NCBI RefSeq assembly: GCF_010723575.1
Contig: NZ_BLKZ01000002.1
Location: forward strand, 496,001 to 560,000
Source of the DNA: Mycobacterium bourgelatii
GTDB lineage: Bacteria; Actinomycetota; Actinomycetes; Mycobacteriales; Mycobacteriaceae
Direction of reading: 5' to 3'
DNA length: 64,000 nt
The position numbers and the translations under genes were made by a program. The notes beneath the pieces were generated by a model that had not been told where the DNA came from, made no database searches, and was given only the letters and a program-made list of their open reading frames with translations. This document shows, one piece after another, positions 1 through 9,814 of the stretch (position 1 is the first letter of the stretch; each line of letters opens with the position of its first letter).

Positions 1-297
1 GCCCTCGATGATCCGGGTGGCCAGCGATTCGATGGTCGGGTGCTGGAAGGCCACCGCGACCGACAGGGTGACACCGGTCAGGTCTTCGATGTCGGCGGCC
101 ATCGCCACCGCGTCGCGGGACGACAAGCCCAGTTCCACCATCGGCACCGACTCGTCGATGTCGTCGGGCGACCTCCCGACGGCCTTGCCCACCCATTCCC
201 GCAGCCACTGGCGCATCTCGGGGACGGTCATGTCGGGCCCTTTAGAAGATTGTCCGGCGGGCGCGTTCTCCTGAGGTTGGTTCTCTGTGTCAGCCAT
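1..297 (-). CDS. pks13: Polyketide synthase Pks13, N-terminal fragment (acyl carrier domain)
   Basis: Only the first 99 codons are inside the window; the gene runs off the left edge. The ATG at 297 gives an N-terminus that continues into an acyl-carrier domain with the motif LGLSSRDAV. The second serine, about residue 60, is the expected phosphopantetheine attachment site and corresponds to Ser55 of M. tuberculosis Pks13. Pks13 condenses the two activated fatty chains that become mycolic acid, and this N-terminal carrier accepts the meromycolyl chain from FadD32. The start lies only 10 bp after the fadD32 stop on the same strand, so the two are probably co-transcribed, as in other mycobacteria. 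Confidence 0.93.
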   Translation of the reverse strand, partial: MADTENQPQENAPAGQSSKGPDMTVPEMRQWLREWVGKAVGRSPDDIDESVPMVELGLSSRDAVAMAADIEDLTGVTLSVAVAFQHPTIESLATRIIEG

Positions 298-307
298 AGC
301 TACCTGT

Positions 308-2215
308 TCAGTCCGATTCGTTGGCAAACGCCTGCGGCGAACCTTGGCCGCGGCGCAAGCTGCCGTCGAGGTAGGCCGCCCGGCAGGCGCGGCGGCCGAT
401 CTTCCCGCTGGAGGTACGCGGGATCGAGCCGGCCTGCACCAGCAGCACGTCGCGCACGGTCACCCCGTGCCCGACGGCGATCGCGGCCCGGATGTCGTCG
501 GCAATGGGCTGGTATTCGAGCTTGTGCGTCCCGGCGGCACGTTCCCCGACGATGACCAGTTGCTCGGAGGTGTCTTCGGGGTCGAAGGTCAGACCGGCGT
601 GCGGGTCGTCGAACACCTTCTGCGGCAACTCGTTGGCCGGCACCGAGAACGCGGCCACGTACCCGACGCGCAGCGCCTTGGACGCTTCCTGCGCCGTGTA
701 TTCGAGGTCCTGCGGGTAGTGGTTCCGGCCGTCGATGATGACCAGGTCCTTGATGCGGCCCGCAATGTAGAGGTGCCCGTCGTGGTAGGTGCCGTAGTCG
801 CCGGTGCGGACCCACAGCCCGTCGTCGGGAACCCCCTCGGCGTGCGAGTTGGGCACCCGCGACTTGAGGATGTTGCGGAACGTCTGAACGCTCTCCTCTT
901 CCTTGCCCCAGTAGGCGTTACCCAGGTTGTTGCCGTGCAGCCAGATCTCGCCGATCTGTCCGTCGGGCAGCTCGCTGGCCGTGTCGACGTCGACGATGAC
1001 GGCCCACTCGTCCACGCCGACCTTGCCGGCGGAGACCTGCGCGACCGCGTTCGGCGCGTCGGCGGGAACCTCGACGAAGCGTTGCTTGTTCAGCTCGTCA
1101 CGGTCCACGTAGATGACCCGCGGCGGCTGGTCCATCGGGGTGGTCGAGACGAACAGCGTGGCCTCGGCCAGACCGTAGGACGGCTTGACTGCGGTCTCCT
1201 TCAGCCCATAGGGCTTGAAGGCGTTGTAGAACTTGCGCATCGACGCCGGGTTCACCGGTTCGCTGCCGTTCAGGATGCCCTTGACGTTGCTCAGGTCCAG
1301 TGGCGGCTCGTCCTCGCGCGGAACGCCACGCACCGCGGCGTGTTCGAACGCGAAGTTCGGCGCCGCCGAGTAGACCCCACCGGTGTCCTCGGGCTTGCGG
1401 GCCAGCTCACGGATCCAGCGGCCGGGCCGGCGCACGAACGCGGCTGGCGTCATGAACGTGAAGCTCTGCCCCAGCACCGGGGCCACCAGTGCCGTGATCA
1501 GGCCCATGTCGTGGAAGAACGGCAGCCAGCTCACACCGCGGTCGCCTTCGGCGCCCTCCAACGAGTTCAGCACCTGCACCACGTTGGTGGGCAGGTTGAG
1601 GTGGCTGATCTGCACGCCGGACGGGGTGCGGGTCGAGCCGGAGGTGTACTGCAGGTAAGCGATGGTGTCCTCGCCGGCCTCGGGTTCCACCCAGGTCGAG
1701 GAGACCTCGGTGGGGACGGCGTCGACGGCGATGACACGCGGCCGTTCTTTGGCCGAACGGGAGCGGATGAACTTGCGGACGCCCTCGGCCGACTCCGAGG
1801 TGGTCAGGATCGTCGACGGGGTGCAGTCGTCGAGGACGGCGTGCAACCGGCCGACGTGACCGGGCTCGGCCGGGTCGAACAGCGGCACCGCGATCCGTCC
1901 GGAGTACAGCGCCCCGAAAAACGAGATCAGGTAGTCCAGGTTCTGCGGGCACAGGATGGCGATGCGGTCACCGGGCTGGGTGACCTGCTGCAGGCGGGCT
2001 CCCACGGCTCGGTTGCGGGCGCTGAATTCCGACCACATGATGTCGCGGGGGATGCCGTCCCGTTCGGTGGAGTAATCGAGGAACCGGTAGGCCAGCTTGT
2101 CGCCGCGAACCTTGGCCCACCGCTCCACGTGGCGAACCAAGTTGGTGCCCTTGGGGAAGCGGATCTTCCCTTTCATGATGAACGGGTTGTGGTAGGTCGG
2201 TTTGTCGGTCGCCAT
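308..2215 (-). CDS. fadD32: Long-chain fatty-acid-AMP ligase FadD32
   Basis: The 635-residue protein is very close in sequence and length to M. tuberculosis FadD32 (637 aa). It shows the adenylate-forming signature YTSGSTRTPSG near residues 190-200 and the late core GDYGTYHDGHLYIAGRIKD motif followed by DGRNHYPQD. Proteins of this family activate the meromycolic acid as an acyl-AMP and load it onto the N-terminal carrier domain of Pks13, in the cytoplasm. It lies directly upstream of pks13. The first ATG at 2215 is used; the M. tuberculosis protein differs in its first dozen residues, so a neighbouring start is possible. Confidence 0.97.
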   Translation of the reverse strand: MATDKPTYHNPFIMKGKIRFPKGTNLVRHVERWAKVRGDKLAYRFLDYSTERDGIPRDIMWSEFSARNRAVGARLQQVTQPGDRIAILCPQNLDYLISFFGALYSGRIAVPLFDPAEPGHVGRLHAVLDDCTPSTILTTSESAEGVRKFIRSRSAKERPRVIAVDAVPTEVSSTWVEPEAGEDTIAYLQYTSGSTRTPSGVQISHLNLPTNVVQVLNSLEGAEGDRGVSWLPFFHDMGLITALVAPVLGQSFTFMTPAAFVRRPGRWIRELARKPEDTGGVYSAAPNFAFEHAAVRGVPREDEPPLDLSNVKGILNGSEPVNPASMRKFYNAFKPYGLKETAVKPSYGLAEATLFVSTTPMDQPPRVIYVDRDELNKQRFVEVPADAPNAVAQVSAGKVGVDEWAVIVDVDTASELPDGQIGEIWLHGNNLGNAYWGKEEESVQTFRNILKSRVPNSHAEGVPDDGLWVRTGDYGTYHDGHLYIAGRIKDLVIIDGRNHYPQDLEYTAQEASKALRVGYVAAFSVPANELPQKVFDDPHAGLTFDPEDTSEQLVIVGERAAGTHKLEYQPIADDIRAAIAVGHGVTVRDVLLVQAGSIPRTSSGKIGRRACRAAYLDGSLRRGQGSPQAFANESD

Positions 2216-2518
2216 GCCACCCTCTCCTGTCGCAAAACTCTCTAGGTCGGCCCCGGGCCGATTTTTCAGGTCGGTCTCTCGAGCCGACGGTCAAATCTGG
2301 GCGCCGGCAACGCCGGCAGTCGCCTTCGCACGCAAGCCGGTCCGGACTGGCGCGCGCTTCTCGTGGGCGCCTGTCTTAACCAGCCTCGACCCAACCGGGT
2401 CAAACACATGCTCTTAAATTTCTCTTAATGTTAAGGGGCGGTGCTCGGCAGACCAAATCACAAGGTACCGCCGAGTAGCCTCGCTACCGCCGCAACTGGG
2501 GCTGTGTCCCCCGCCCGA
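2216..2518. other. Intergenic region upstream of fadD32
   Basis: This 303-bp gap separates the end of the Rv3802c-like gene from the fadD32 start and probably carries a fadD32-pks13 promoter. Near 2421-2434 there is a short AT-rich inverted repeat, CTTAATGTTAAG, which stands out in this GC-rich sequence. No gene or hairpin terminator was seen. Confidence 0.4.
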
Positions 2519-3532
2519 TCAGCCGTGTTTGGGATGCGGTGCCTTTTCGATCACACCGCGGGCCCAGTTGAGTATCCATACGGTCGCGGGCTGGCCATCG
2601 GAATTCCAGAAATCGGGCGTGCCGTACAGGGCGTGGACGGGCTGACCCGCGCCGCCGGCCAACGTACTCATCGTGCTCGGCAGCCTGGCGGGGCTGAACG
2701 CCTCTTTAGGAGCCGCGCAGATCAGGTCGCCATCGGCGCAGATCTCATTGGTCCGGTCGTTCAGCGCGCCGAAGCCACCCGGCCGCGGACCGGTCATCGT
2801 CAGGCCGAGCCCGGACAGCACCGGCACCTCATGCAGCGTGATCTCCGCGCCCTCGCCCGGCGGGCTCGGCGGGACCATGTTGCCCACGCCCTGCTCGCGG
2901 CGCCCGTCGGCGAGCAACGTCACACCCAGCACCAGGTCCTCGTCCACCGGGCCACGCCCGTTGCCGATGTCGCTGGCGACGTCGCCGGCGATGACCGCGC
3001 CCTGCGAGAAGCCGACGATCACGTAGCTGGTCAACGGGCACTTGGTGTTCATGTCCGTGATCGCCTGGACGGTCGCGCGGGTGCCCTCGGCGCGGCTGTC
3101 GTTGTAGCTCATCTGGTTGTCAGCGGACATCGGGTTACGGAACTGGGCCGGGTAAGGCACCGTGTAGATCTGCACCCGAGAGCTGGGGAACTGCTGGGAG
3201 ATCGGCCCGGTCACGCCAAGCAGCAGGGCGTTCGGGTTGAACGTCGGGTTGAACGGGTCGTCCTGCGACGACGATTCCCAGGTACCGGGAATCGAGATCA
3301 GCTGCACGTCCGGGCAGGACGCATCCTGGTAGGCGGGCCGCGGCTTCTTCGGTTGCGATGACGTGGGCGGACCCGACGGCAGGACGCCCGGCGGCACCGC
3401 ACTGGGCGGTGCGTCGCGGTGGCGCAAAATCACGACGGCGGCCACCATGACCAGCGCAACGAGGAGCGCCACCGAGGCGGCAGCCGCCCAGGCGAGCAGT
3501 CGGTTGCGTTTACGCCGAGAGATCTTGGCCAT
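2519..3532 (-). CDS. Cutinase-like phospholipase/thioesterase (Rv3802c orthologue, Culp6)
   Basis: The 337-residue protein begins with a basic stretch and one hydrophobic segment (about residues 13-37), then a proline-rich linker and an alpha/beta-hydrolase domain, so it should be anchored outside the membrane. The nucleophile elbow GFSQGA places the serine at about 176. Asp267 or Asp269 and His300 fit the Ser-Asp-His triad of the M. tuberculosis enzyme, and conserved cysteines match the cutinase fold. The family hydrolyses lipid esters, and Rv3802c is essential and tied to mycolate metabolism. It is kept in the mycolic acid cluster next to fadD32. Confidence 0.93.
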   Translation of the reverse strand: MAKISRRKRNRLLAWAAAASVALLVALVMVAAVVILRHRDAPPSAVPPGVLPSGPPTSSQPKKPRPAYQDASCPDVQLISIPGTWESSSQDDPFNPTFNPNALLLGVTGPISQQFPSSRVQIYTVPYPAQFRNPMSADNQMSYNDSRAEGTRATVQAITDMNTKCPLTSYVIVGFSQGAVIAGDVASDIGNGRGPVDEDLVLGVTLLADGRREQGVGNMVPPSPPGEGAEITLHEVPVLSGLGLTMTGPRPGGFGALNDRTNEICADGDLICAAPKEAFSPARLPSTMSTLAGGAGQPVHALYGTPDFWNSDGQPATVWILNWARGVIEKAPHPKHG

Positions 3533-3658
3533 GTTCTCCTGCTAACAGAGTCGGATGGTGCCAGCGTGGCCGCGCCGCCCTCTGCTTGCACTCAATTACA
3601 CGGTACCGGCTTGGTTTAGACCGGCCCGCAGCCCGATCACGACGCAAGCGCCGGCTCG

Positions 3659-6300
3659 TTACGGCAAGCCGTTTAGTCCATCCTGTCCGAGCAGCTGTCC
3701 GCCGGTGCCGCCAGAGCCGGGCGTGCCATCGGTCGCGCCAGTCCCGCCGTTGCCGCCGTTGCCGCCGGTGCCGATCAGAACCGTCCCGCCGCCAACGCCG
3801 CCGTCGCCGCCGGCACCGAGGCTGGCACCGCCAGCCCCGCCGTCACCGCCGTCGCCGAACAAACCGCCCTTACCGCCCGCACCGCCGGCGCCGCCGGGGT
3901 TGGTGGCGCCCCCGTTATTGCCACCCGCTCCGCCGGCGCCGCCCGAGCCGATGAACATGCCGGCATTGCCGCCGGCGCCGCCTTGCCCTCCGGTGCCGTT
4001 CCCGTGGGATCCGCCGGCACCCCCGGCGCCGCCGAAGCCGAAGAACATGCCCGCGTCACCGCCGACCCCGCCAGCTCCGGCGACGTTGTTCGCACCACCG
4101 GCAGCGCCACCCGATCCTCCGCTGCCGCCGGCGGCGCCGAAGGCCAAAATGCCGGCATGCCCGCCGGCTCCGCCTCCTCCACCGACGTTGCCGCCGTAAC
4201 CACCGAAACCGCCAACACCTCCGGCACCAAACAGGCCGCCTGCACCGCCGGCCCCGCCAGCACCCCCGGCGGAGCCCTCCCCGCCGGCACCGCCAGCACC
4301 GCCGGCCCCGAACGACCCGCCTACTCCGCCGGCCCCGCCCGCTCCGCCGACAGCCCCTTCGCCATGCCCGCCGACCCCGCCGGCACCCCCGCTGGCGAAC
4401 AACCCGCCAGCCCCGCCGGCACCGCCGGCGCCTGCCTTAGAGACTATGCCCGTAGTGTCCCCGCCGGCCCCGCCGATGCCGCCACTGTTGAACAGGCCAC
4501 CGGCCCCACCGTTGCCGCCCGCACCACCGACCGCGCCGTTCTGCGACACGCTCCCACCGCTGCCGCCGGTTCCGCCGGCGCCGAGCAGCGAGGCCGAGCC
4601 GCCGTTCCCGCCAGACCCTCCGTTTCCGGAGGTCGTGCCACCGCCCGCCCCGCCCGCGCCACCGGCGCCGAACAGGATCCCGCCGGGCCCGCCGGCCCCG
4701 CCATCGGACCCAGCGGCTCCGGACCCGCCGTTGCCGCCGTTGCCGAACAACCACCCACCGGCCCCACCAGCATCCCCGCTGTCCGGCGCCCCGTTGGCGC
4801 CGTTACCGATCAACGGACGCCCCGTCGCCGCCTGAATGGGCGCGTTGACCGCATTCAACAACTGCTGCTGAACAGCGTGAATTGGGGAGCCGCTCACCGG
4901 GGCGTTGGAGCCATCAAGACCCAGCAGCAACCCACTGACGCCCCCGGAACCGGTCGCGCCCATGTTCTGGCCGGTGCCGCCGTGCGCGCCGTTGCCGCCG
5001 TTACCGATCAACCCGGCGTTGCCACCCGCGCCACCGACACCGCCGTGGCCGGCCGCCGACCCGGCGCCGCCATTGCCTCCGTTGCCGCCGTTACCGAGCA
5101 ACCCGGCCTTGCCACCGGCGCCGCCGGCACCCCCGATGGTCACCCCGTTAGGGCCACCCGCGCCGCCCGCGCCCCCGGCGCCGCCCGAGCCAACTAGCAG
5201 ACCGGCATTGCCGCCCGCGCCCCCGGCCCCGCCGGAGTTGCTGCCGGCGCCGCCGGCCCCACCGACCCCACCGACCCCACCGTCGCCGAAGAGTAGCCCG
5301 GCATTCCCGCCAGCCCCGCCAGCCCCGGCCGCGCCAACCCCGCTGCTCCCCCCAGTCCCACCAGCGCCACCGGCACCAACGGCCAGCAATCCAGCGTTAC
5401 CACCAGACCCACCAGCCCCACCGACAGCTCCGCCACCACCGGCCCGCCCGCGCCGCCCGCCAGCCACCACCACCACCCGCCAGCCTGACCCGCCGCCGCC
5501 CCACCATCGCTACCGAAGCCTTGGCCGCCAGCCCCGCCGACCCCGCCGCTGGAGGACCTCCGGACCTGCCTCCCGCCAAGCGCTGAGCCACCACCGTTGC
5601 CGCCGTTGCCCGCGGCGCCGAAGAACAGGCCTGCGGCCCCACCGGCACCGCCGGCCCCACCGATCCCTTTCGATCCGAACTCGCCCATCCCGCCGACCCC
5701 GCCAGCTCCGCCCGAACCGAACAACCACGCATTCCCTCCTGCCCCGCCAGCCCCAGCGACCCCCGCCGCCGAGGAGCCCCCGGCACCACCGGCACCACCG
5801 GAGCCGATCAGCCCCGCTGCCCCTCCGGCCCCACCTGCACCCCCAGATCCCGGTGCCCCCGACCCGCCCGCCCCGCCATTGCCTATCAACCACCCACCCG
5901 GCGCACCGGCCGCCCCAGTCCCCGGCGCCCCATTAGCGCCATTGCCGATCAACGGACGCCCCGTCAACGCCTGCACCGGCGCATTCACCACATCAATCAC
6001 ACTCTGCAACGGCGACGCGGCCGCGGACTCCGCAGACCCGTACGCACCCCCACCCGCCGCCAACGCCCGCACAAACTCGGCCTGAAAAGACACCGCCCGC
6101 ACACTGAGCGCCTGATAGCTGTGGCCATGAGCGGAAAAGAGCGCCGCAATAGCCGCCGACACCTCATCCCCCGCCGCGGCCAACACCTGAGTGGTCGACG
6201 CCGCCGCGGCCGCATTGGCCGCGCTGACCGCAGCACCCAGAGCGGCCAACTCCGTGGCCGCTGTTCCCAACACCTCCGGCACGACGACGACGAAGGACAT
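3659..6300 (-). pseudogene. PE_PGRS family gene, disrupted by a frameshift
   Basis: The ATG at 6300 follows a strong GGGAGGT ribosome site and opens a PE domain (MSFVVVVPEVLG onwards, about 95 residues), then the linker GRPLIGNGANGAPG and Gly-Gly-Ala/Asn repeats. At about 5460-5510 the glycine-rich frame is lost: the original frame goes on to a stop at 5194 with atypical composition. The glycine-rich PGRS sequence resumes in another frame and runs to the stop at 3659. The switch falls on a run of CCA triplets at 5463-5477, a natural slippage site. A second copy of the GRPLIGNGANGAP linker lies near 4800. It may be a pseudogene, a slippage-switched gene, or a sequencing error in GC-rich repeats. 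H37Rv has no PE_PGRS between Rv3802c and fbpD. Confidence 0.75.
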
Positions 6301-6624
6301 TTCCCGACCTCCCGATAGGCCTACGGTCGCGTTACTGCGAAGCTCGCAATCTTGGATCGTCCAAAACGCACTTTTGGTAGCAATCATATCGACCAGCACG
6401 CGGTGTTGAACTATGATGCTCCAAAATATGCCGATCGTTTATTTACCCGGCCGGAAATTCGGTGCAATCCCGTTTGAACTGCGAATTTCATTTCAGATTT
6501 GGTGATCGGTCCGCCCTCGGGAGGGTCGGCCAAGCGAAATTGAATTCATCGCACAATGGCGGCCGAAAGACACCTGCCGCGGCATTGTTGGCAGATAACG
6601 AGGACCTCGAATTACTTAACTGAG

Positions 6625-6879
6625 CTAGGCGATTTTCGTTGCGGGTGGAATCAGTCCGTCAAGTACCCCCGTCCGCGGGCACGTGGGCGTCTCCAAACCA
6701 GCCGCCACTGCGGCAACCCAGTAACAGGTCCCTGCCACCACAGCCAGCGATTGGCGGCAGCCGAAGCGAGTCGTCGACGCCGCAGCCGCCGCGTTGGCCC
6801 CACTGAGCGCAGCACCCAGACTGGCCAACTCCGAGGCCGCCGTTCCTAACGCATCCGGCAGTACCACGACATACGACAT
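6625..6879 (-). pseudogene. Truncated PE-domain remnant
   Basis: The first 37 residues from the ATG at 6879 (MSYVVVLPDALGTAASELAS and on) are a clear PE start, very similar to the neighbouring PE_PGRS. The homology stops abruptly, and the remaining ~47 codons do not resemble a PE protein. The ribosome site GGGAGGT and upstream DNA also resemble those before 6300: both include a stretch reading ATCGACCA followed by CGCGG near 6367-6400 and 6968-6990. This points to duplication of the 5' end of the neighbouring gene followed by truncation. Confidence 0.7.
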
Positions 6880-7342
6880 GTCCGACCTCCCGATAGGTCA
6901 CGACGATCGAAGATTGCGGTGAAAGTAGATTTGCAACGTCGTAGACGCGCTGTCCTATGCAGATGCTATCGACCAACTCGCGGCGCTGAAATATTTTTAT
7001 CGCAACCTGAGAATTTTTATTTATTTGTCGCTTGATTAGCGCCTCAACCGCTTTGAACAGCGGTTTTATGACCACACTCGGTGCGCGGCCCGCGTCGATA
7101 AGCGGCCGATCGCTGAATTCGAATTACACGATCCGGCCATTAATGTCGACAGATTTGACACCCATACCGGCATTGTTCATGGCGGTAGCCAGCCCGTCGG
7201 ATAGTCAGATTCTCCAAACGAGGCGGTCGAATTTCGACCGCTGCAGCGCCTCCACCACTGTCCGAGTGCGCACGACAACGTCGCCGGACCGGACGCCGAG
7301 GCGCGGCGTGGCCGTGCGGACGCCGTGCAGGAACCCGTACGG
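6880..7342. other. Intergenic region with no recognisable gene
   Basis: These ~460 bp lie between the PE remnant and the end of fbpD. The first 200 bp are AT-rich for this genome, with runs of T and A near 6990-7025. The reading frames present have no recognisable protein content. No terminator or RNA gene was seen. Confidence 0.4.
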
Positions 7343-8254
7343 CTACCGGATGGCGCCGACGATGTCACCGGACATCGCGGCCAGTTGACCGGACCACGAG
7401 CCCCAGCCGTTGTCACCGCCACCGGGGAAGTCGAAGTGGCCGTTGTGCCCGCCGACGCTGCGGTACTGCTGGTAGAAGGCCCTGCTGTTACCCATTGCCT
7501 CGGCCGCCGCGCCCATCATGGCGGCGGGATTGCTGGCTCCGGGGTTGGTCGGGCTCCATACCCAGACCCGGGTGTTGTTCTGCGCGAGCAGCGCGGCGTG
7601 CACCCACGGGTCGTGCCACTTCCAACGGCCCAGCTGCGGAGCGCCCCACATCCCGTTGCCGTCCACTCCGCCGAACTGCTGCAGACCGGCCAGGATCGCG
7701 CCGTTGGTGAATGTGTTCGACGGGTAGAGGAACCCGGACAGCGAGCCGGCGAAGCCGAACCGGTCAGGGTGGAAGGCCGCCAGCGCCATGGCGCCGTAGC
7801 CGCCCTGTGCGGCACCCACGGCGGCGTGGCCACCGGGTGCCAGGCCCTTGTTGGCCGCCAGCCAGTCGGGCAGCTCACTGGACAGGAAGGTGTCCCACTG
7901 CTTGCTGCCGTCCTGCTCCCAGTTGGTGTACATGCTCCAGGCGCCACCGGCCGGTGCAACCACCGAGATCCCCTTGCCGGCCAGCGTGTTGAACGCGTTG
8001 CCCGCGGTGGCCCAATTGCTGACGTCCGGGGCGGCGTCGCAGGCGTCGAGGAGGAAGACCGCGTGCGGTCCGCCGGCCAGGAACTGCACCGGGATGTCGC
8101 GGCCCATCGCCCCCGACGGAACCATCAGGGTCTCGAACGGGGCGGCATTGGCGGTCCCCACCGGGCTCGCCGGACTCCCCGCCAGCACGCCGCCGAACGC
8201 GATTGCCAGCACGGCAACGCAGAGCAGCCGTAGCAGCAACGACAGACCCCTCAT
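7343..8254 (-). CDS. fbpD: MPT51/FbpD, non-catalytic antigen 85 family protein
   Basis: The start at 8254 (MRGLSLLLRLL) is preferred over one 4 codons upstream because it gives a signal peptide of usual length ending near ANAAPFE. The 303-residue protein follows M. tuberculosis MPT51 closely. The place of the catalytic serine of the antigen 85 mycolyltransferases (GLSMAG) is taken here by GAAQGG, so the nucleophile is missing, as is known for MPT51. The family member is secreted and thought to bind matrix proteins rather than transfer mycolate. It lies downstream of fbpA on the same strand, but a strong hairpin separates the two. Confidence 0.95.
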   Translation of the reverse strand: MRGLSLLLRLLCVAVLAIAFGGVLAGSPASPVGTANAAPFETLMVPSGAMGRDIPVQFLAGGPHAVFLLDACDAAPDVSNWATAGNAFNTLAGKGISVVAPAGGAWSMYTNWEQDGSKQWDTFLSSELPDWLAANKGLAPGGHAAVGAAQGGYGAMALAAFHPDRFGFAGSLSGFLYPSNTFTNGAILAGLQQFGGVDGNGMWGAPQLGRWKWHDPWVHAALLAQNNTRVWVWSPTNPGASNPAAMMGAAAEAMGNSRAFYQQYRSVGGHNGHFDFPGGGDNGWGSWSGQLAAMSGDIVGAIR

Positions 8255-8360
8255 GTCCACCTCCATCGTGTTCCACGCGTACTAGCGGCACAGTCAACGG
8301 CCCGCAAAGAAGCTAACCACACTGCTATCGATCCGATAAAGGGGCGATAACACGCGAATA

Positions 8361-8398
8361 ACTAATGGCGGCGGCCCGAGAGGGCCGCCGCCATTAGT
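8361..8398 (-). terminator. Perfect hairpin after fbpA
   Basis: A 17-bp perfect stem (8361-8377 paired with 8382-8398) closes on a GAGA loop. It begins 28 bp beyond the fbpA stop on the minus strand. There is no long T tract, which is usual for mycobacterial terminators. It should end or attenuate fbpA transcription before fbpD; it could also stabilise the fbpA mRNA 3' end. Confidence 0.8.
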
Positions 8399-8426
8399 AG
8401 CGGTTCGTTCTGGTTCTAGTCGGTGA

Positions 8427-9461
8427 CTAGTTGCCGGAGTTCCCAGCAGCGGTAGCGGTCGCCGGGCCGGCACCGGGGGTCGCGCCCAGCGTGGCCTGCA
8501 GGTCCGGCTTCATGGCGTTGAGCTGCGCACCCCAGTACTCCCAGCTGTGCGTGCCGTTGGCGTCGAAGTTGAACACCGCGTTGTGACCACCAGCTGCGTT
8601 GTACGCGTCCTGGAACTTCAGGTTGCTGGTCCGCACGAAGCCCTCCAGGAACTTGGCGGGCAGGTTGTTGCCACCGAGGTCGGACGGCTTGCCGTCACCG
8701 CAGTACACCCACAGGCGGGTGTTGTTGGCGACGAGCTTGCCAACCTGCAGCGTCGGGTCGTTGCGCGCCCAGGCCGGGTCCTCCTTCGGACCCCACATGT
8801 CCTCGCTCTTGTAGCCGCCGGCGTCACCCATCGCCAAGCCGATCAGCGTGGGACCCATCGCCTGGGACGGGTCGAGCAGAGCAGACAGCGAACCGGCGTA
8901 GATGAACTGACCGGGGTGGTCGGCCGCCAAGATCAGGGCGGACGAACCCGCCATGGACAAACCGACGGCGGCGCTGCCGGTCGGCTTGACCTGCTTGGTG
9001 GAGGCCAGGTAGCCCGGCAGCTCGCTGGTCAGGAAGGTCTCCCACTTGTAAGTGGTGCAACCGGCCTTACCGCAAGCGGGCCGGTACCAGTCGCTGTAGA
9101 AGCTGGACTGGCCACCAACCGGCATGACGACCGAGATGCCCGACTGCAGGTACCACTCGAAAGCAGGGGTGTTGATGTCCCAGCCGTTGAAGTCTTCCTG
9201 CGCGCGCATGCCGTCGAGCAGGTACAGCGCGGGTGAGTTGGCACCGCCGCTTTGGAACTGGACCTTGATTTCACGGCCCATCGCAGCCGAGGGCACCTGC
9301 AGGTACTCCACCGGCAGGCCCGGCCGCGAGAATGCCCCCGCGGTCGCCGTACCGCCGACGACGCCGACCAGACCCGACAGCAGGGCCGCACCAACGGCAC
9401 CCACTACGAGCCGGCGTGGCATACCTGTCACGGCTCGGCGAAACCTGTCAACAAACTTCAT
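8427..9461 (-). CDS. fbpA: Antigen 85A, diacylglycerol acyltransferase/mycolyltransferase
   Basis: The ATG at 9461 follows a GAGGAAG ribosome site and gives MKFVDRFRRAVTG, matching the known FbpA start; a reading frame extends 49 codons further upstream but is not used. A Sec signal peptide of about 43 residues ends at ATAGAFSRPGLP. The nucleophile is Ser169 in GLSMAG (Ser126 of the mature protein), and the GGHNAVF motif carries the catalytic histidine. The enzyme transfers mycolic acid between trehalose monomycolates and to arabinogalactan outside the membrane. The C-terminus is richer in Gly/Ala/Thr than in M. tuberculosis. Confidence 0.97.
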   Translation of the reverse strand: MKFVDRFRRAVTGMPRRLVVGAVGAALLSGLVGVVGGTATAGAFSRPGLPVEYLQVPSAAMGREIKVQFQSGGANSPALYLLDGMRAQEDFNGWDINTPAFEWYLQSGISVVMPVGGQSSFYSDWYRPACGKAGCTTYKWETFLTSELPGYLASTKQVKPTGSAAVGLSMAGSSALILAADHPGQFIYAGSLSALLDPSQAMGPTLIGLAMGDAGGYKSEDMWGPKEDPAWARNDPTLQVGKLVANNTRLWVYCGDGKPSDLGGNNLPAKFLEGFVRTSNLKFQDAYNAAGGHNAVFNFDANGTHSWEYWGAQLNAMKPDLQATLGATPGAGPATATAAGNSGN

Positions 9462-9814
9462 CCTTGCTTCCTCATCCTCATCTTTTAGGCGCATCCTGAA
9501 GTTCTGGGCGCTTCCTGAATTAGGTAGGACTGCATGCGCAGGGCGCAGCAGTGCTCGTGTAGTCAACCACAACTTCTCCCGCCACCTCACCCCGAGCGGA
9601 CCTTGCAACCCCGCCTCGGGCGGAAATCCGGGCCGATCGCCGGTTTTGAACAGGCTGCCGGAAACAACATTTCCGCAAGTGCCTGCGGCTCATGGCCATC
9701 GGGTCGCGTGACGTTCTTGTGATGTTGCTGTCAAAAGTGAGGCGCGCGTCACACTTTGGCCCCATTCGGCTCCTCCGGAACTGAACTGGTAGCAGATAAG
9801 TACTGAATCGGCGG
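9462..9814. other. Region upstream of fbpA
   Basis: The 353-bp gap between aftB and fbpA should hold the fbpA promoter and leader. No second gene or perfect hairpin terminator was seen. The part next to aftB (9730-9815) shows no obvious stem-loop. Confidence 0.35.

Noticed and set aside
287..2245. A 652-residue frame on the plus strand opposite fadD32
   Set aside because: It is antisense to a well-recognised gene, with Arg/Val/His-rich shadow composition typical of GC-rich DNA.
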